A stretch of 64,000 nucleotides of DNA. It comes from Paenibacillus sp. FSL H7-0737 (GTDB lineage Bacteria > Bacillota > Bacilli > Paenibacillales > Paenibacillaceae). Location: assembly GCF_000758545.1 (NCBI RefSeq), contig NZ_CP009279.1, positions 3,224,001 to 3,288,000 of the forward strand, in the 5' to 3' direction. Both the position numbers and the translations under genes were made by a program. The notes beneath the pieces were generated by a model that worked only from the letters and a program-made list of their open reading frames with translations, was not told where the DNA came from and searched no databases. Of the stretch, positions 18,224 through 32,600 are shown in pieces. Positions within the stretch are counted from its first letter, which is position 1, and every line of letters begins with the position of its first letter.

Positions 18224-19998
18224 TTGGAAATTTCATTAACAATATTAGAAAGCAGGGCTTATTCCTCAAGCTGTTTCTCGTGACCCTGATTAGCATCGTA
18301 ACTGTATCACTCTTGACGCTGGCTATTACAATTAGTATGTCGGAGAAATTATTTTTACAGACCTTTAGTATTACAAACGGCAAACTGCTGAATCAGATGA
18401 AGACAAACCTGGAATCGTATAACAATATTATTGCTACCGGTGCTACTATGATGGCTCAAAATGAAGCTATCCGGAACTATTTATCTAGCGGAGAGACGGA
18501 TGCAGTGAATCTTGCGATCAAAACTTATCACATGACAGAGGGCATGCGGGCAATCCGCTCTAACCTCAGCGCCGTTGATGTTGGTATCATGATCGTGGGT
18601 GTAAATGGCAGGAGTTATTCAACAGATCCTTGGTATTGGGACATTTCTGCAGATGAACTAATGGCTCACCCAATAACGAAGGAAACCATATCCCATCCTG
18701 ATCAAATCCTGTACCAGCTCGATCTAAGGGAAAATAAAGAGAACGTGAAAGAGCCTATGCTGGTAGCTTCCAAAGCTTTATTTGATCATTCGACCGGAAG
18801 AATTTATGGCACCATGTACGTAGCCATTCGTGATCGAGATTTCAAGCCCTTTTATGCTAACTTTACGAGTGAGGGTAATGACGTCGTGTTGCTGAATAAG
18901 AAGGGATTAATTGTATCCAGCAGCAAGACAGAAATGATTGGGCTCCGCGATAAAAAGCTGCTGCAAGAAGTAGAGGATGGAGGTAAAGATGGCGATTCTA
19001 CCTATGTGATGGGGAATGAACGAATTGTTTTCTCGGAATACTTACCTGAATTTGATTTTTACATGATGAACCTGATAGATAAGAACGCCGTGACCGGACA
19101 GATGGTGAATGCCAAAGCGGTGACACTGACAATCATGGCTATCGTGGCAATATCGCTCATTATTGTTTTTTTGATTACCCGAAAAATGACGAAGTCCTTA
19201 CGTGTACTCGTTAAACAGATGTCGAGTATTCCTACAGGTGATTTCGATAATCATGTAGATGTCACTAATAGTAGTTATGAAGTTAAGGAGCTAGGTAACG
19301 CTTTCAATTTTATGCTTGATTCACTTCATGATTATGTTGATAAGCTAATGGAGACTCAAAAGCAACAACGTAATGCGGAGCTGGCGGCACTCCAAATGCA
19401 GATTAACCCACATTTTTTATATAATACGCTGGCTTCTATCAAATTTCTGGTGCAGCAGGGCAATAAGGAAAAAGCAGCTGGAACGATAAATTCACTAATC
19501 TCACTCCTGCAAAATACAGTAAGCGATGTTCATTCTACTATTCCTGTTAGTCAAGAATTGGAGTCGTTGAAGCATTATGTGTATATCAATCACGTGAGAT
19601 ATGGCGAGAAGATTCGTGTGAATTACTTTGTGGAGCCAGAGAGCTTGGATTATCATATGCCGAAGCTAATTCTTCAACCTTTTATCGAAAATGCATTCTT
19701 TCATGCATTCAACCTAAAAGATGAGGGAAGAATTCTCATCATGATTTCCGTACAGGAAGAGCAACTAGTATGTGAAGTTGTAGATAACGGTGATGGAATG
19801 GATCTTGACCCGAATTTGCTGGAAGAGGAGCAGCTACCAGCTTCGAAGCACAAACGCCAACTGTTCTCCGGGATCGGTATACGGAATGTGGATGATAGAA
19901 TCAAATTGTTATACGGTGAGAGATACGGGATTAATATTACAAGCAAACGGAATGAAGGTACACAAATCGTTGTTACGCTTCCATTGTTAAAAAACTAA
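18220..19998 (+). CDS. YesM-type sensor histidine kinase
   Basis: 592 residues. A membrane span (about 15-37), an extracellular Cache-like sensor (about 40-295), a second span (about 298-320), a HAMP domain (about 320-375), and a His_kinase (LytS/YesM) domain. The phospho-acceptor H398 is in MQINPHFLYNTL. The ATPase domain shows ILQPFIENAFFHAF, DNGDGM and GIGIRNVDDRI. The start overlaps the response-regulator stop by 4 bp, so the pair is translationally coupled. The extracellular sensor probably detects oligosaccharide directly or through the lipoprotein encoded next. Confidence 0.94.
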   Translation: MIGNFINNIRKQGLFLKLFLVTLISIVTVSLLTLAITISMSEKLFLQTFSITNGKLLNQMKTNLESYNNIIATGATMMAQNEAIRNYLSSGETDAVNLAIKTYHMTEGMRAIRSNLSAVDVGIMIVGVNGRSYSTDPWYWDISADELMAHPITKETISHPDQILYQLDLRENKENVKEPMLVASKALFDHSTGRIYGTMYVAIRDRDFKPFYANFTSEGNDVVLLNKKGLIVSSSKTEMIGLRDKKLLQEVEDGGKDGDSTYVMGNERIVFSEYLPEFDFYMMNLIDKNAVTGQMVNAKAVTLTIMAIVAISLIIVFLITRKMTKSLRVLVKQMSSIPTGDFDNHVDVTNSSYEVKELGNAFNFMLDSLHDYVDKLMETQKQQRNAELAALQMQINPHFLYNTLASIKFLVQQGNKEKAAGTINSLISLLQNTVSDVHSTIPVSQELESLKHYVYINHVRYGEKIRVNYFVEPESLDYHMPKLILQPFIENAFFHAFNLKDEGRILIMISVQEEQLVCEVVDNGDGMDLDPNLLEEEQLPASKHKRQLFSGIGIRNVDDRIKLLYGERYGINITSKRNEGTQIVVTLPLLKN

Positions 19999-20113
19999 AA
20001 ATTTTACATGAATCTAAAAATAGTACCAGAGTCGATATTAGAATCAAAATAGGACCCAATAATATCACCAAAGCTAACAAAGATACTGCCAAAGAAAACG
20101 AATACAAAATGAT

Positions 20114-20149
20114 AAGATGGAGGCGTAGCAGAGAAAACGCTTCCATCTT
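20114..20149 (+). terminator. Terminator between regulator pair and importer operon
   Basis: Stem AAGATGGAGGCG / CGCTTCCATCTT (one G-T pair), 12-nt loop, followed by TATTATTTTTC. It lies 35 bp before the lipoprotein start, so it may also act as a leader attenuator. Confidence 0.75.
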
Positions 20150-20183
20150 TATTATTTTTCAGACTATCAAGGGGGTTTACGTA

Positions 20184-21494
20184 GTGAAAAAATTATTATC
20201 CGTAATGCTAGCTAGTGTGGTTCTACTGTCGGCATGTTCCACAGGTGGAACGAAAAATGAAACGAGCAACTCTGGTAACTCCGGTGCCGAAGGTAGCAGC
20301 AAGCCAAAAGAGATTACAGTGTGGGCTTGGGACCCGGCGTTTAACATTGCCGCTATGAATGTTGCCAAAGATGCTTATGCGAAAGTTAATCCGGACGTAA
20401 CGGTTAACGTCGTTGAGAACGCGCAAGCTGATATCGTTCAAAAGCTGAATACGGGGCTAAACTCTGGTTCCACGAAGGGTTTGCCTAACATTGTGTTGAT
20501 CGAAGATTATCGTGCACAAAGCTTCTTACAAGCTTATCCAGATTCTTTTTATGAATTGACGGATGTTGTAAAGGCTGCTGACTTTGCGGATTATAAGATA
20601 GGCCCTACCAGTGTTGACGGTAAACAATACGGTGTTCCGTTTGACTCTGGCGTAACTGGAATGTATGTACGGACAGACTATCTCGAGCAAGCAGGCTACA
20701 GCCTGGATGCATTACAGGATATCGACTGGAAGCAATATATCGAGATCGGTAAAGCTGTAAAAGAGAAAACCGGCAAAAGCATGCTAACACTTGATCCGAA
20801 CGATCTTGGTCTTATCCGAGTGATGATCCAATCGGCGGGCGCATGGTATACCGGAGATGATGGTCAGACTCCGACCATAGAAAGCAACCCTGCTTTGAAA
20901 GAGGCACTTGTGATGTACAAAGAAATGATGGATTCCGGGATCGTAAAAGTAATTTCAGACTGGAGTCAGTTTGTAGGTGCATTCAATGGTGGTGAAGTGG
21001 CTAGTGTACCTACAGGTAACTGGATTACACCTTCGATTAAAGCAGAAGCTTCTCAATCTGGTAAATGGGCAGTAGCTCCACTACCTAAGTTAGGAGCAAC
21101 AGAAGGCTCTGTTCACGCTTCCAACCTTGGAGGTAGTTCCTGGTACGTAATGAATGTTGATGGTAAAGAAGCAGCAGCTGAGTTCCTATCTAAGACTTTT
21201 GCTTCTGATGCTGAACTGTATCAGACGTTGAATACAAAAGTTGGTGTTATCGGCACCTTGAAAGCTGCGGCGAGCGGTGAAGCTTACTCAGCTGCGGATG
21301 AATTTTTCAAAGGCCAAAAGGTCGTATCAGACTTTGCAGCATGGACCGAGCAAATTCCTAACGTCAACTATGGCATGAACACTTACGCAATCGAGGACAT
21401 TATGGTTGTAGCAGTACAATCTTATCTAGGTGGCAAAGATGTAGACACTGTTCTGAAAGATGCGCAGAAGCAAGCGGATACTCAAATTCGCTAA
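20184..21494 (+). CDS. Sugar-binding lipoprotein of ABC importer
   Basis: 436 residues from the GTG at 20184 with AAGGGGG 8 bp upstream. An earlier in-frame ATG at 20109 would run through the terminator hairpin and would bury the signal peptide. The lipoprotein signal is VKKLLSVMLASVVLLSAC, with lipidated Cys18, followed by a Ser/Gly/Asn-rich tether. The rest is a group 1 (MalE-type) solute-binding fold (EITVWAWDP..., GVPFDSGVTGMYVRTDYLEQAG, GSSWYVMN). It delivers an oligosaccharide to the permeases at 21606 and 22535. A large intercistronic stem-loop follows and could raise its transcript level relative to the permeases. Confidence 0.94.
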   Translation: MKKLLSVMLASVVLLSACSTGGTKNETSNSGNSGAEGSSKPKEITVWAWDPAFNIAAMNVAKDAYAKVNPDVTVNVVENAQADIVQKLNTGLNSGSTKGLPNIVLIEDYRAQSFLQAYPDSFYELTDVVKAADFADYKIGPTSVDGKQYGVPFDSGVTGMYVRTDYLEQAGYSLDALQDIDWKQYIEIGKAVKEKTGKSMLTLDPNDLGLIRVMIQSAGAWYTGDDGQTPTIESNPALKEALVMYKEMMDSGIVKVISDWSQFVGAFNGGEVASVPTGNWITPSIKAEASQSGKWAVAPLPKLGATEGSVHASNLGGSSWYVMNVDGKEAAAEFLSKTFASDAELYQTLNTKVGVIGTLKAAASGEAYSAADEFFKGQKVVSDFAAWTEQIPNVNYGMNTYAIEDIMVVAVQSYLGGKDVDTVLKDAQKQADTQIR

Positions 21495-21518
21495 TCGCAC
21501 TTAGGCTGTACAACCGAT

Positions 21519-21577
21519 GCCCTTGCTCCTTCTTCTCCTGTAAATTGGATTTATACAGAAGGATAGGTAGCAGGGGC
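21519..21577 (+). other. Intercistronic stem-loop after binding-protein gene
   Basis: Long imperfect hairpin with outer stem GCCCTTGCT / AGCAGGGGC and inner stem CTGTA / TACAG, followed by TTTCATCTCT. Position between the binding-protein and permease genes suggests partial termination or 3'-end protection rather than full termination. Confidence 0.6.
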
Positions 21578-21605
21578 TTTCATCTCTAATATATAAGACA
21601 GAAGG

Positions 21606-22535
21606 GTGCGGAGTGGAGTGGAAACTATAAAGACAGGGCTAAGCCCGCAAAAACATAAGAGCTCTAAAGGGTCGCGGCAGATCCGTCTGACGGGTTGGTT
21701 ATTCGTCCTTGTGCCGGTCATTATGATCAGCGTTTTCTATTTTTATCCAATGATTCAAGCTTTAATTCTATCTTTTAAGTCGGGTAGAGGAAGCAATCTT
21801 CATTTTACCGGACTAGATAACTATATTCGATTGTTTAGCGATACTACTTTTCTTACTGCCGTCAAAAATACATTTATTTATTTGATTATTCAGGTTCCAG
21901 TCATGCTGGTACTGGCGCTCTTTATCGCCGTCCTGCTAAATGACGATAGACTGAAATTTAAGGGCTTTTTCAGAACGGCTATATTTCTGCCGACGGTAAC
22001 CTCACTTGTAGCGTATTCCGTTGTTTTCAAGTACATGTTTGGAGCCGAAGGGATCATTAACAAATTTCTGGTGAATTTTCATCTAATCAGCGAACCGATT
22101 CAATGGATTACTGACCCCTTCTGGGCCAAAGTTACCATCATCATTGCTATCACCTGGCGCTTTACTGGCTATAATATGATTTTCTATTTATCATCCCTGC
22201 AAAATGTAGACAAATCTATTTATGAAGCTGCTCACATAGATGGCGCTAGTGCATTTACTCAATTTTTCAAAATCACAATTCCTCTATTGAAACCGATTAT
22301 CTTGTTTACGACGATAACATCGACCATTGGAACACTTCAGTTGTTTGATGAGGTGGTTAACATCACGAAAGGTGGACCCGGCAATGCAACCATGTCGATT
22401 TCCCAATATATTTACAACCTTTCCTTTGAATACACACCTGACTTTGGATACGCTGCAACCGTCTCCTACTCGATTGTTGTAATGGTACTCATTCTGACGC
22501 TAATTCAGAACAAAGTAGGAGGAGACAAGAGATAA
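21606..22535 (+). CDS. ABC sugar permease, MalF-type
   Basis: 309 residues. GTG start at 21606; a second GTG at 21618 (GCGGAG upstream) is equally plausible and would shorten the protein by four residues. Six membrane spans (about 30-300) and the EAA loop IYEAAHIDGASAFTQFFKITIPLLKP, which contacts the ATPase. The stop overlaps the next gene (TAATG). No ATPase gene lies in the cluster, so a shared MsmX/MsmK-type ATPase encoded elsewhere is expected. Confidence 0.93.
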   Translation: MRSGVETIKTGLSPQKHKSSKGSRQIRLTGWLFVLVPVIMISVFYFYPMIQALILSFKSGRGSNLHFTGLDNYIRLFSDTTFLTAVKNTFIYLIIQVPVMLVLALFIAVLLNDDRLKFKGFFRTAIFLPTVTSLVAYSVVFKYMFGAEGIINKFLVNFHLISEPIQWITDPFWAKVTIIIAITWRFTGYNMIFYLSSLQNVDKSIYEAAHIDGASAFTQFFKITIPLLKPIILFTTITSTIGTLQLFDEVVNITKGGPGNATMSISQYIYNLSFEYTPDFGYAATVSYSIVVMVLILTLIQNKVGGDKR

Positions 22536-23356
22536 TGAAAACTAAACGCATGTTTACTTACCTGTTTCTAGTCATCGCTGCGCTGATCTCTATCTTTCCA
22601 TTTATCTGGATGGTTATTAGTGCCACAAATCAGTCGGTTGATGTAACTAAAGGGACATTACTTCCGGGTACGCATCTCTTTAAAAATATAGACAATCTCT
22701 TTAGTTCAGTGGATATGTGGCAGGCTCTTTGGAATTCTGCAAAAATCTCTGTTGTTACTACTTTACTTTCACTATTGGTAGCATCGGCGGCTGGATATGG
22801 TTTTGAAATGTACCGCAGCCGTGGTAAAGATATCGTATTTAATATCTTACTGGCCTCTATGATGATTCCGTTCGCGGCAATCATGGTACCTCTATTTCAA
22901 ATGTTCGCCAAAGTATCGAGTGTTGTGCCGTTCCTTGGTATCGATACAGCAGCAGCAGTTATTATGCCGACATTTACAACAGCATTCTTAATTTTCTTCT
23001 TCCGTCAAAATACAAAAATGTTTCCTAAAGAAATGATGGAAGCTGGTCGCATTGATGGTCTTTCGGAATTTGGTTTATTCTTCCGCATATACATGCCAAC
23101 GATGAAATCAACTTATGCTGCCGCGGCGATTATCACCTTCCTTAACAGCTGGAACAACTATTTATGGCCTTTGATCGTATTGCAATCACCAGAAAATATG
23201 ACCGTGCCATTGCTAATATCGAATCTTGGATCGGGTTATGCGCCTGACTATGGTCTGATTATGTCCGCGATTGTCATTACGACTCTGCCGACTGCCCTTG
23301 TATTCTTCATGATGCAAAAGCAATTTGTGGCTGGGATGACGGGTTCAGTTAAATAA
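22535..23356 (+). CDS. ABC sugar permease, MalG-type
   Basis: 273 residues with six predicted membrane spans and the EAA loop MMEAGRIDGLSEFGLFFRIYMP. The start shares one base with the stop of the preceding permease; AGGAGG lies 9-10 bp upstream. It pairs with the preceding subunit to form the importer channel. The LacZ-type gene begins 37 bp downstream, consistent with one transcript for uptake and intracellular cleavage. Confidence 0.94.
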   Translation: MKTKRMFTYLFLVIAALISIFPFIWMVISATNQSVDVTKGTLLPGTHLFKNIDNLFSSVDMWQALWNSAKISVVTTLLSLLVASAAGYGFEMYRSRGKDIVFNILLASMMIPFAAIMVPLFQMFAKVSSVVPFLGIDTAAAVIMPTFTTAFLIFFFRQNTKMFPKEMMEAGRIDGLSEFGLFFRIYMPTMKSTYAAAAIITFLNSWNNYLWPLIVLQSPENMTVPLLISNLGSGYAPDYGLIMSAIVITTLPTALVFFMMQKQFVAGMTGSVK

Positions 23357-23393
23357 GCTAACGATCATTTTAAAGCAGAAGGAGGAAAATTAG

Positions 23394-26462
<3,069 letters not shown>

Positions 26463-26478
26463 TTAGAGACGGATAGCA

Positions 26479-26507
26479 GTTGCCTCAATGGATAAGGTTG
26501 GGGCAAC
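26479..26507 (+). terminator. Weak terminator-like hairpin after GH2 gene
   Basis: 10-bp stem GTTGCCTCAA / TTGGGGCAAC (one T-G pair), 9-nt loop, without a strong T-tract. Termination may be partial. Confidence 0.5.
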
Positions 26508-26551
26508 CAAATCCTATTTGTGAATGATGTAATAGTTTATTTATACATATT

Positions 26552-26565
26552 TGTAATCGTTTACA
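26552..26565 (+). promoter_or_regulatory. Perfect cre site upstream of giant GH30-GH43 gene
   Basis: TGTAATCGTTTACA fits TGWNANCGNTNWCA at all fixed positions and is nearly palindromic. It predicts CcpA-mediated catabolite repression of the two surface enzymes. Confidence 0.75.
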
Positions 26566-26571
26566 TTTTAT

Positions 26572-26580
26572 GGAGGAGGT
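26572..26580 (+). promoter_or_regulatory. Orphan Shine-Dalgarno-like element in giant-gene leader
   Basis: GGAGGAGGT lies about 95 bp upstream of the real start at 26673. It precedes only a five-codon TTG frame (26583-26600). Possibly an mRNA-stabilising ribosome-binding element or a leader peptide site. Confidence 0.45.
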
Positions 26581-26672
26581 GTTTGGAATCTAAAAAATAG
26601 TTTGCAATGTTGATCGGAAGATAGTAAAGAAGTGGTTTCTATGATTATTTTTATGAGAAGGGGGTAATCTGG

Positions 26673-29600
26673 ATGATTACTACAGTTAAACGAAGGTTGA
26701 CCATGTCTTTTCTTTCTATTTCTTTAGTCGTACCTATGTTTATGGGTTTAACAGGTCAGAAGGTAGATGCAGCGAATACTACGATTAAATTAGATCCAAA
26801 CCATATGAAGCAATCTTGGGAGGGGTGGGGAACCTCACTTGCCTGGTTTGGTAATATCACTGGTGGTTGGAACGATAAAGTCAAAAATGCAATGGCTGAT
26901 GCACTATATTCTCCAGACGGATTGAATTTTAATATTGCTAGATATAATATAGGCGGCGGAGAGAATCCTGCTTACAATACGATGCGCCAAGGAGGGGAAG
27001 TACCCGGATTCTCGCCATCACCTGGAGTATTTGATTGGGCGCAAGATGCTAATCAGCGTTGGTGGCTGCAGGCGGCTAAAGAACGAGGTGCCAACATTCT
27101 GGAAGCGTTCTCGAACTCTGCTCCGTATTATATGACGGAAAGCGGAAGTACGACTGGTCACTGGGATTCGGGAAAAGACAACTTGAAGCCGGATGAGTAC
27201 GAGAACTTTGCTAATTATTTGACAGAAGTGGTTAAGCATTTCAAAGATGACTGGAATATTGACTTCAATTATCTATCACCAGTGAATGAACCTAGTACGA
27301 GTTACTGGGGATTCGGTGGGGGTCAAGAGGGTTCCCACTGGGATGTTGGTTCTCAAATGAAGATCATAAATACGACACGTGCTAAATTGGATGCAGCAAA
27401 TCTACAATCTGTACAAATAGCTGCCATGGATGAATCTATTCTGGACACCTTTGTAAGTAACTGGAACTCTTATGATGAGACAACTAAAGCTAATGTTGGT
27501 AAAATGAATACCCACTCCTACGGTGGTTCAAAGCGAGCTGAGATCAGAGATGCCGCGAAAGCTGCAGACAAGACGTTGTGGATGTCTGAAGTGGATTTAG
27601 GTCCTTCTGGGGTTGCCCACGACCATGATGATTTCGAACCAGCACTAGCATTGGCAGAAAGAATTATGACGGACATTACTTGGCTAGAACCTACGGCGTG
27701 GATCACTTGGCAAGCGTTTGAAAGCGAGAAGAATATGCAAAAGGATAAGGAGAACATGAACTGGGGTCTCCTTCATGCAGATTTCGACACGCAAGAATGG
27801 TGGTATACGAAGAAGTATTACGCCATGCAGCAATTTAGTAAATTTATTCCGCAGGGTGCACGTTTCATAGAGGATACCGACGATAACACGTTGGCCGCTT
27901 ATGATCCTTCAACTAAAAAAATTCATGTTGTATATAGAAATCCTAACGTAACCAGTCAAAATATTTCTTTAGATTTGTCACAGTTCGATACGGTCACTGG
28001 GGATGCAACGCCTTATGTTTCTTCCGCGACAGAGAATGTCGTACAAAAGGGCAAAATTCCTGTTTTGGATAAAATGCTGCAAGCGAAGGTTGGCGCGAAA
28101 TCTATTACAACTTTCGTAATTGATGGAGCTTCCTTTACAAGCAACTTACTTATTCCTCAGAGCGATATGACGGTAACCGCAAGTAGTGCTCAGTCTGGTG
28201 AAGAAGCTGAAAGAACACTGGATGGGAATAATTGGACGAATTGGCATACGTCATGGGACCCTTATAATGCAGGACCGCATTCGATTACTTATGATCTTGG
28301 AGCGCAATATGATGATGTCAACAAGCTGAGCTATTTGCCTCGGCAAGATAAAGATGAGAACGGTATCGTAACGAAGTTTACCATCGAAGTGAGTTCGGAT
28401 GGCGATAACTTCACACCGGTTGCGATAGGAACCTGGAAGAACGATAAATCTGAAAAAACTGCAACGTTTTCTTCGCGAAAAGCGAAGTTTGTAAGGTTAA
28501 AGGTAGATGAAAGTAATGGGTCTGGAGCGCAGTACGCATCGGCTGCAGAGATAAATATTATGAGAAAGTCCAATTTCACAGTGGATACGACTTTACTCGC
28601 TAATGCAATTTCTAGAGCAGAAGACTATATCTCAGCTAATAACGCAAATGTAAATGTATCGGAATTGCAAGATTTGGTGGATGAAGCCAAAGTTGTTCAA
28701 AAGAACACTTTAGCAACACAGGAAGAGATCACGCAAATCGTTTACAAACTGAACGTAGAATATAGCGTTTTAGGCCTAGGACTTATCCCACAAAGCCAGA
28801 TGACGGCAACGTCTGACAACTCCGCATCTGAGGATGGACCGGAGAAAACGATTGATGGCGATATTTGGACTAAATGGCATACTGCATATAACAACGAATA
28901 TTCAACGATTCCGCATTCCATTACTTATAATCTCGGTAAAGCATATAACGGTATTTACAAACTTCAATATTTGCCACGACAGGATGTGGACTGGAATGGT
29001 GTAGTCACTAAGTTCGAAGTTTCTGTAAGTGACGATGGTGATAAATTCACCAAAGTAGTTGCAGAAGGAACTTGGAATGCCGATAAGACAGAGAAATCAG
29101 CAACCTTTAATGCGCAGGGTGCTAAATATGTTAGATTTACTGCACTTGAATCGAGAAGCGATGCAGGTAAGCAATATGCATCGGCTGCAGAGATCAATAT
29201 TTTTAACAAGCAGGGATATAAAGTGGATTTCTCCAGCTTAGACAGCGCAATTCAAGCTGCAGAGAAGTTCAAAACAGATTCTGGGAAAGATGAGTCTTAC
29301 TTCAAGAATCTGGACGCGATCCTTAGTCGAGCTAGTACTCTGCTAAATAGCGCAACAGCGACACAAGAAGAGATCGCGAAATTTGCCAGCCGTATCTTAA
29401 CTGAAATATCCAATATTCAAAACAGTAATCCAAATATTAAGGGAATGAGCCTTTTCTATACACCAGAAGCCTATCACGCGAATCCTGCTAATCTAATGGT
29501 GGATAACGATATTTCTACCTTCTACGAATCTAACTGGGACAAGAATGGACGGAAATACAAATCTGGCGATTATATCGTTATAGATCTGGGAGAGAGCGTT

Positions 29601-32600
29601 CCTGACGTTGGGAAGGTGCTTGTTACACCAAGACTAGACAAAGCGAATGGCCGCATCAAACAGTTCAAAATCTATTACAGCGATGCGAACCTGAAGGATT
29701 TACCTTCTGACGCTGTCGGTACGCAAGCTTATTTGGACGAGAATTTCAAATTTGCAGCAAATGGCTCTTTTGATGACTATAGCACGAGTGTTCAATCCGC
29801 AACGTTCAAATCCGTTGAAGCTCGGTATATCGCCATTCAGGCTATAACTACTGGCGGTGACGGTAACACACTCAGCGCTGCAGAAATTGCAGTTAGTCAG
29901 AAACAAACAGTGACTTTTGATACTAGTAAACTACAAGCAGCAATCGATCAATTGCGTACGTTGTCAGACATTAGTCCAAAAGTGAAAGCTGCGATAGAAA
30001 AGCAAATTACAACGATCGGTGATCTTAGTGATTTAACCGAAGAAAGCATTTCGCAATACACCAGACAGATAAAAGACTTATACAATCTCTATTTGACTGT
30101 AAATAACAGAAACTCCATTAAGAGTGGTGAAGTATGGTTAGATACGGAAGGCGTACCGATTCAAGCACATGGCGGAGGCATTCTGTACAACGAGAAGAAT
30201 AAGACATATTACTGGTACGGTGAAGACAAGACGGAAGGTTATCTTCCTACTGGAGTTCACGCATATTCGTCCAAAGATTTGTACAAATGGCAAAATGAAG
30301 GCATCGTATTGCCTGTCTTCAATAACCCTCAACTTGGCGAAGCTGTAGTGCCGGCTGGAAATGACCTGCCATTATATCTGGATGAAAATTCTGAAACGTA
30401 CAAGAATAGCGGGGTTCCATACGATCCGGATAGGAAAGTAGAAATTAAAAGTAAAGATGAAGATTACACAGGTAACATGAAAGCGCCAAACAATACGCTC
30501 AGTAAACATAATTCACCAGCTCGAATCGCTGAGCTAAATGCGCTGTATTCGAATTATTCGAATGAAGAGAAGCAAAAGATGTATAAAGATTTCAACTGGG
30601 ATAAAGTTGTCGAGCGTCCTAAAGTCGTCTACAACAAGAAGAACAACAATTATGTGATGTGGTGGCATCAAGACGGACCGATTGCTGGCGAATATTGGAC
30701 AGCAGAAGGTGGTGTTGCTGTAAGCGATTCGCCGACTGGACCATTCAAATATCTCGGCACATCCCGATTGCCAAATGTAGGTGATAAAGGTGGCAATGAA
30801 GGAATGCTTCGGGATATGACCTTGTATGTCGATGACGATGGTAATGAAGCAACGGATGACAAAGCCTACTTGGTTTATTCTTCTGAAGAAAACAATACGA
30901 CCGTGATCATGATGTTGAATGATGATTACACAGGTCCAGCTCAGAATGAGAAGGGTGAAACCTTAGAAGGAACTCACTATGTTAGAGCACATAGCGACCA
31001 GAGAGAAGCGCCAGCGATCTTTAAGCAAGATGGTGCCTATTATATGATTACTTCCTGGCTGACTGGTTGGAATCCTAACCGTGCCAAATACCACGTCTCC
31101 ACTAAGGGTATGCTTGGACCGTGGGAAGATAAAGGCGATCCTATGGTTAACGACTATGATGGTACTACCTTCAGAAGTCAAAGCACATTTGTACTGCCTT
31201 ATCGGGATGGTAATGGCGCTCTCGTGCCGAATAAATTTATCTTTATGGCCGATCGCTGGTACCCGAATAATTTGAGTGATTCCAGATATGTTTGGCTTCC
31301 AATTGAACTCGATAACGAGAATCGCAGAGTTGCGGTAAGTTGGCATGATGAGTGGAAAATCTCCCAACTCAATACCGGTGCGACTATTAACTTCAATAGT
31401 AATGGAGGAAGTTCGATTTCTTCCTTGTATGGGGTTGAAGTCGGTACGAAAATTACTGCGCCAACAGAACCGACTCGTGATGGATTTAAATTTGTGAATT
31501 GGTATCAAGACGCAGCCTTGAATACAGTATGGGATTTTACTGTTGATACGGTTCCGGCAAATGATATTACTCTCTATGCGAAATGGGAGCCTTTAGCTGC
31601 ACCAGTGATTACAAATATCATACCAGTCAATGTAGCTACGGTGATTGGAACTCCACCTGTACTTCCAACAGTTGTAACGGCTGTATACAGCGATGGAACA
31701 ACCCAAAATAAATCAGTTGTATGGGGCGTAATTGATCCTTCACAGTATGCCGAAGCGGGTAGCTTTAGCGTGAGTGGAATGGTAGACGGCACAGTCATTC
31801 TAGCTGTTGCGAATGTAATCGTAAGTGAGGATGTTTATAGAGCACAACTTGCAGCGCGTATCGCTGATGCTCAAACCATTCATGATTTAGTCGTGGAAGG
31901 AACGGCTGTTGGTCAGTATGCAATAGGTTCGAAACAGAAACTGATGGATTCGATCATGGAGGCACAGCAAGTGCTTGACAATGATTCAGCTACACAGTCT
32001 GAGTTAGAACAAGCAACAAATGATTTGAATTCAGCAATTCAAGTATTAAAGGCTTCAAAGAATCAACATGTTAAAGTACAGTCTATCTCAATCACGAGCG
32101 TTTCGTCGTCCATTGAAGTGAAAAATGGAACTCTGCAGTTACAAGCGGAAGTTCTACCAGCTGATGCTACGAATAAGTCCGTTACGTGGGCGGTCTATGA
32201 AGCAGATGGAAAAACTGTAACGGATAAAGCAATCATCAATACAAATGGGCTGTTAACGGTTGCCAAGAACGGCGTTGTGAAAGTCGTTGCAACATCCGTT
32301 GACAACACCACAGTTTACGGAATAAAAGAGATTATGATAAGCGGTCAAAATGACAGCCCAGAGCCTACTCCAAGCCCGGGAACAAATCCAGGAACAAATC
32401 CAGTCAACCCAACGACATCAACGAGTCCTACACCTACACCAACGACCCCTCCTACAAAAGAAGATCCTCATCGTTATGTGCCAACTGGTAAAGAACTACA
32501 AAATGAAACTGCACAGAACGGAACAACGAGCCTGACCATTAACATTGATAAGGAAGCTTTAGCGAAGAAGTTAGAAGCACTTAAGCAAGCAACAGGAAGT

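Noticed and set aside
20109..20183. ATG-led extension of the sugar-binding lipoprotein
   Set aside because: It would read through a terminator hairpin and place 25 residues before a typical lipoprotein signal; GTG at 20184 has the RBS.
30963..31508. Long minus-strand ORF (181 codons) inside the GH43 region
   Set aside because: Opposite the catalytic core of a well-supported gene, no RBS, no recognisable domain.
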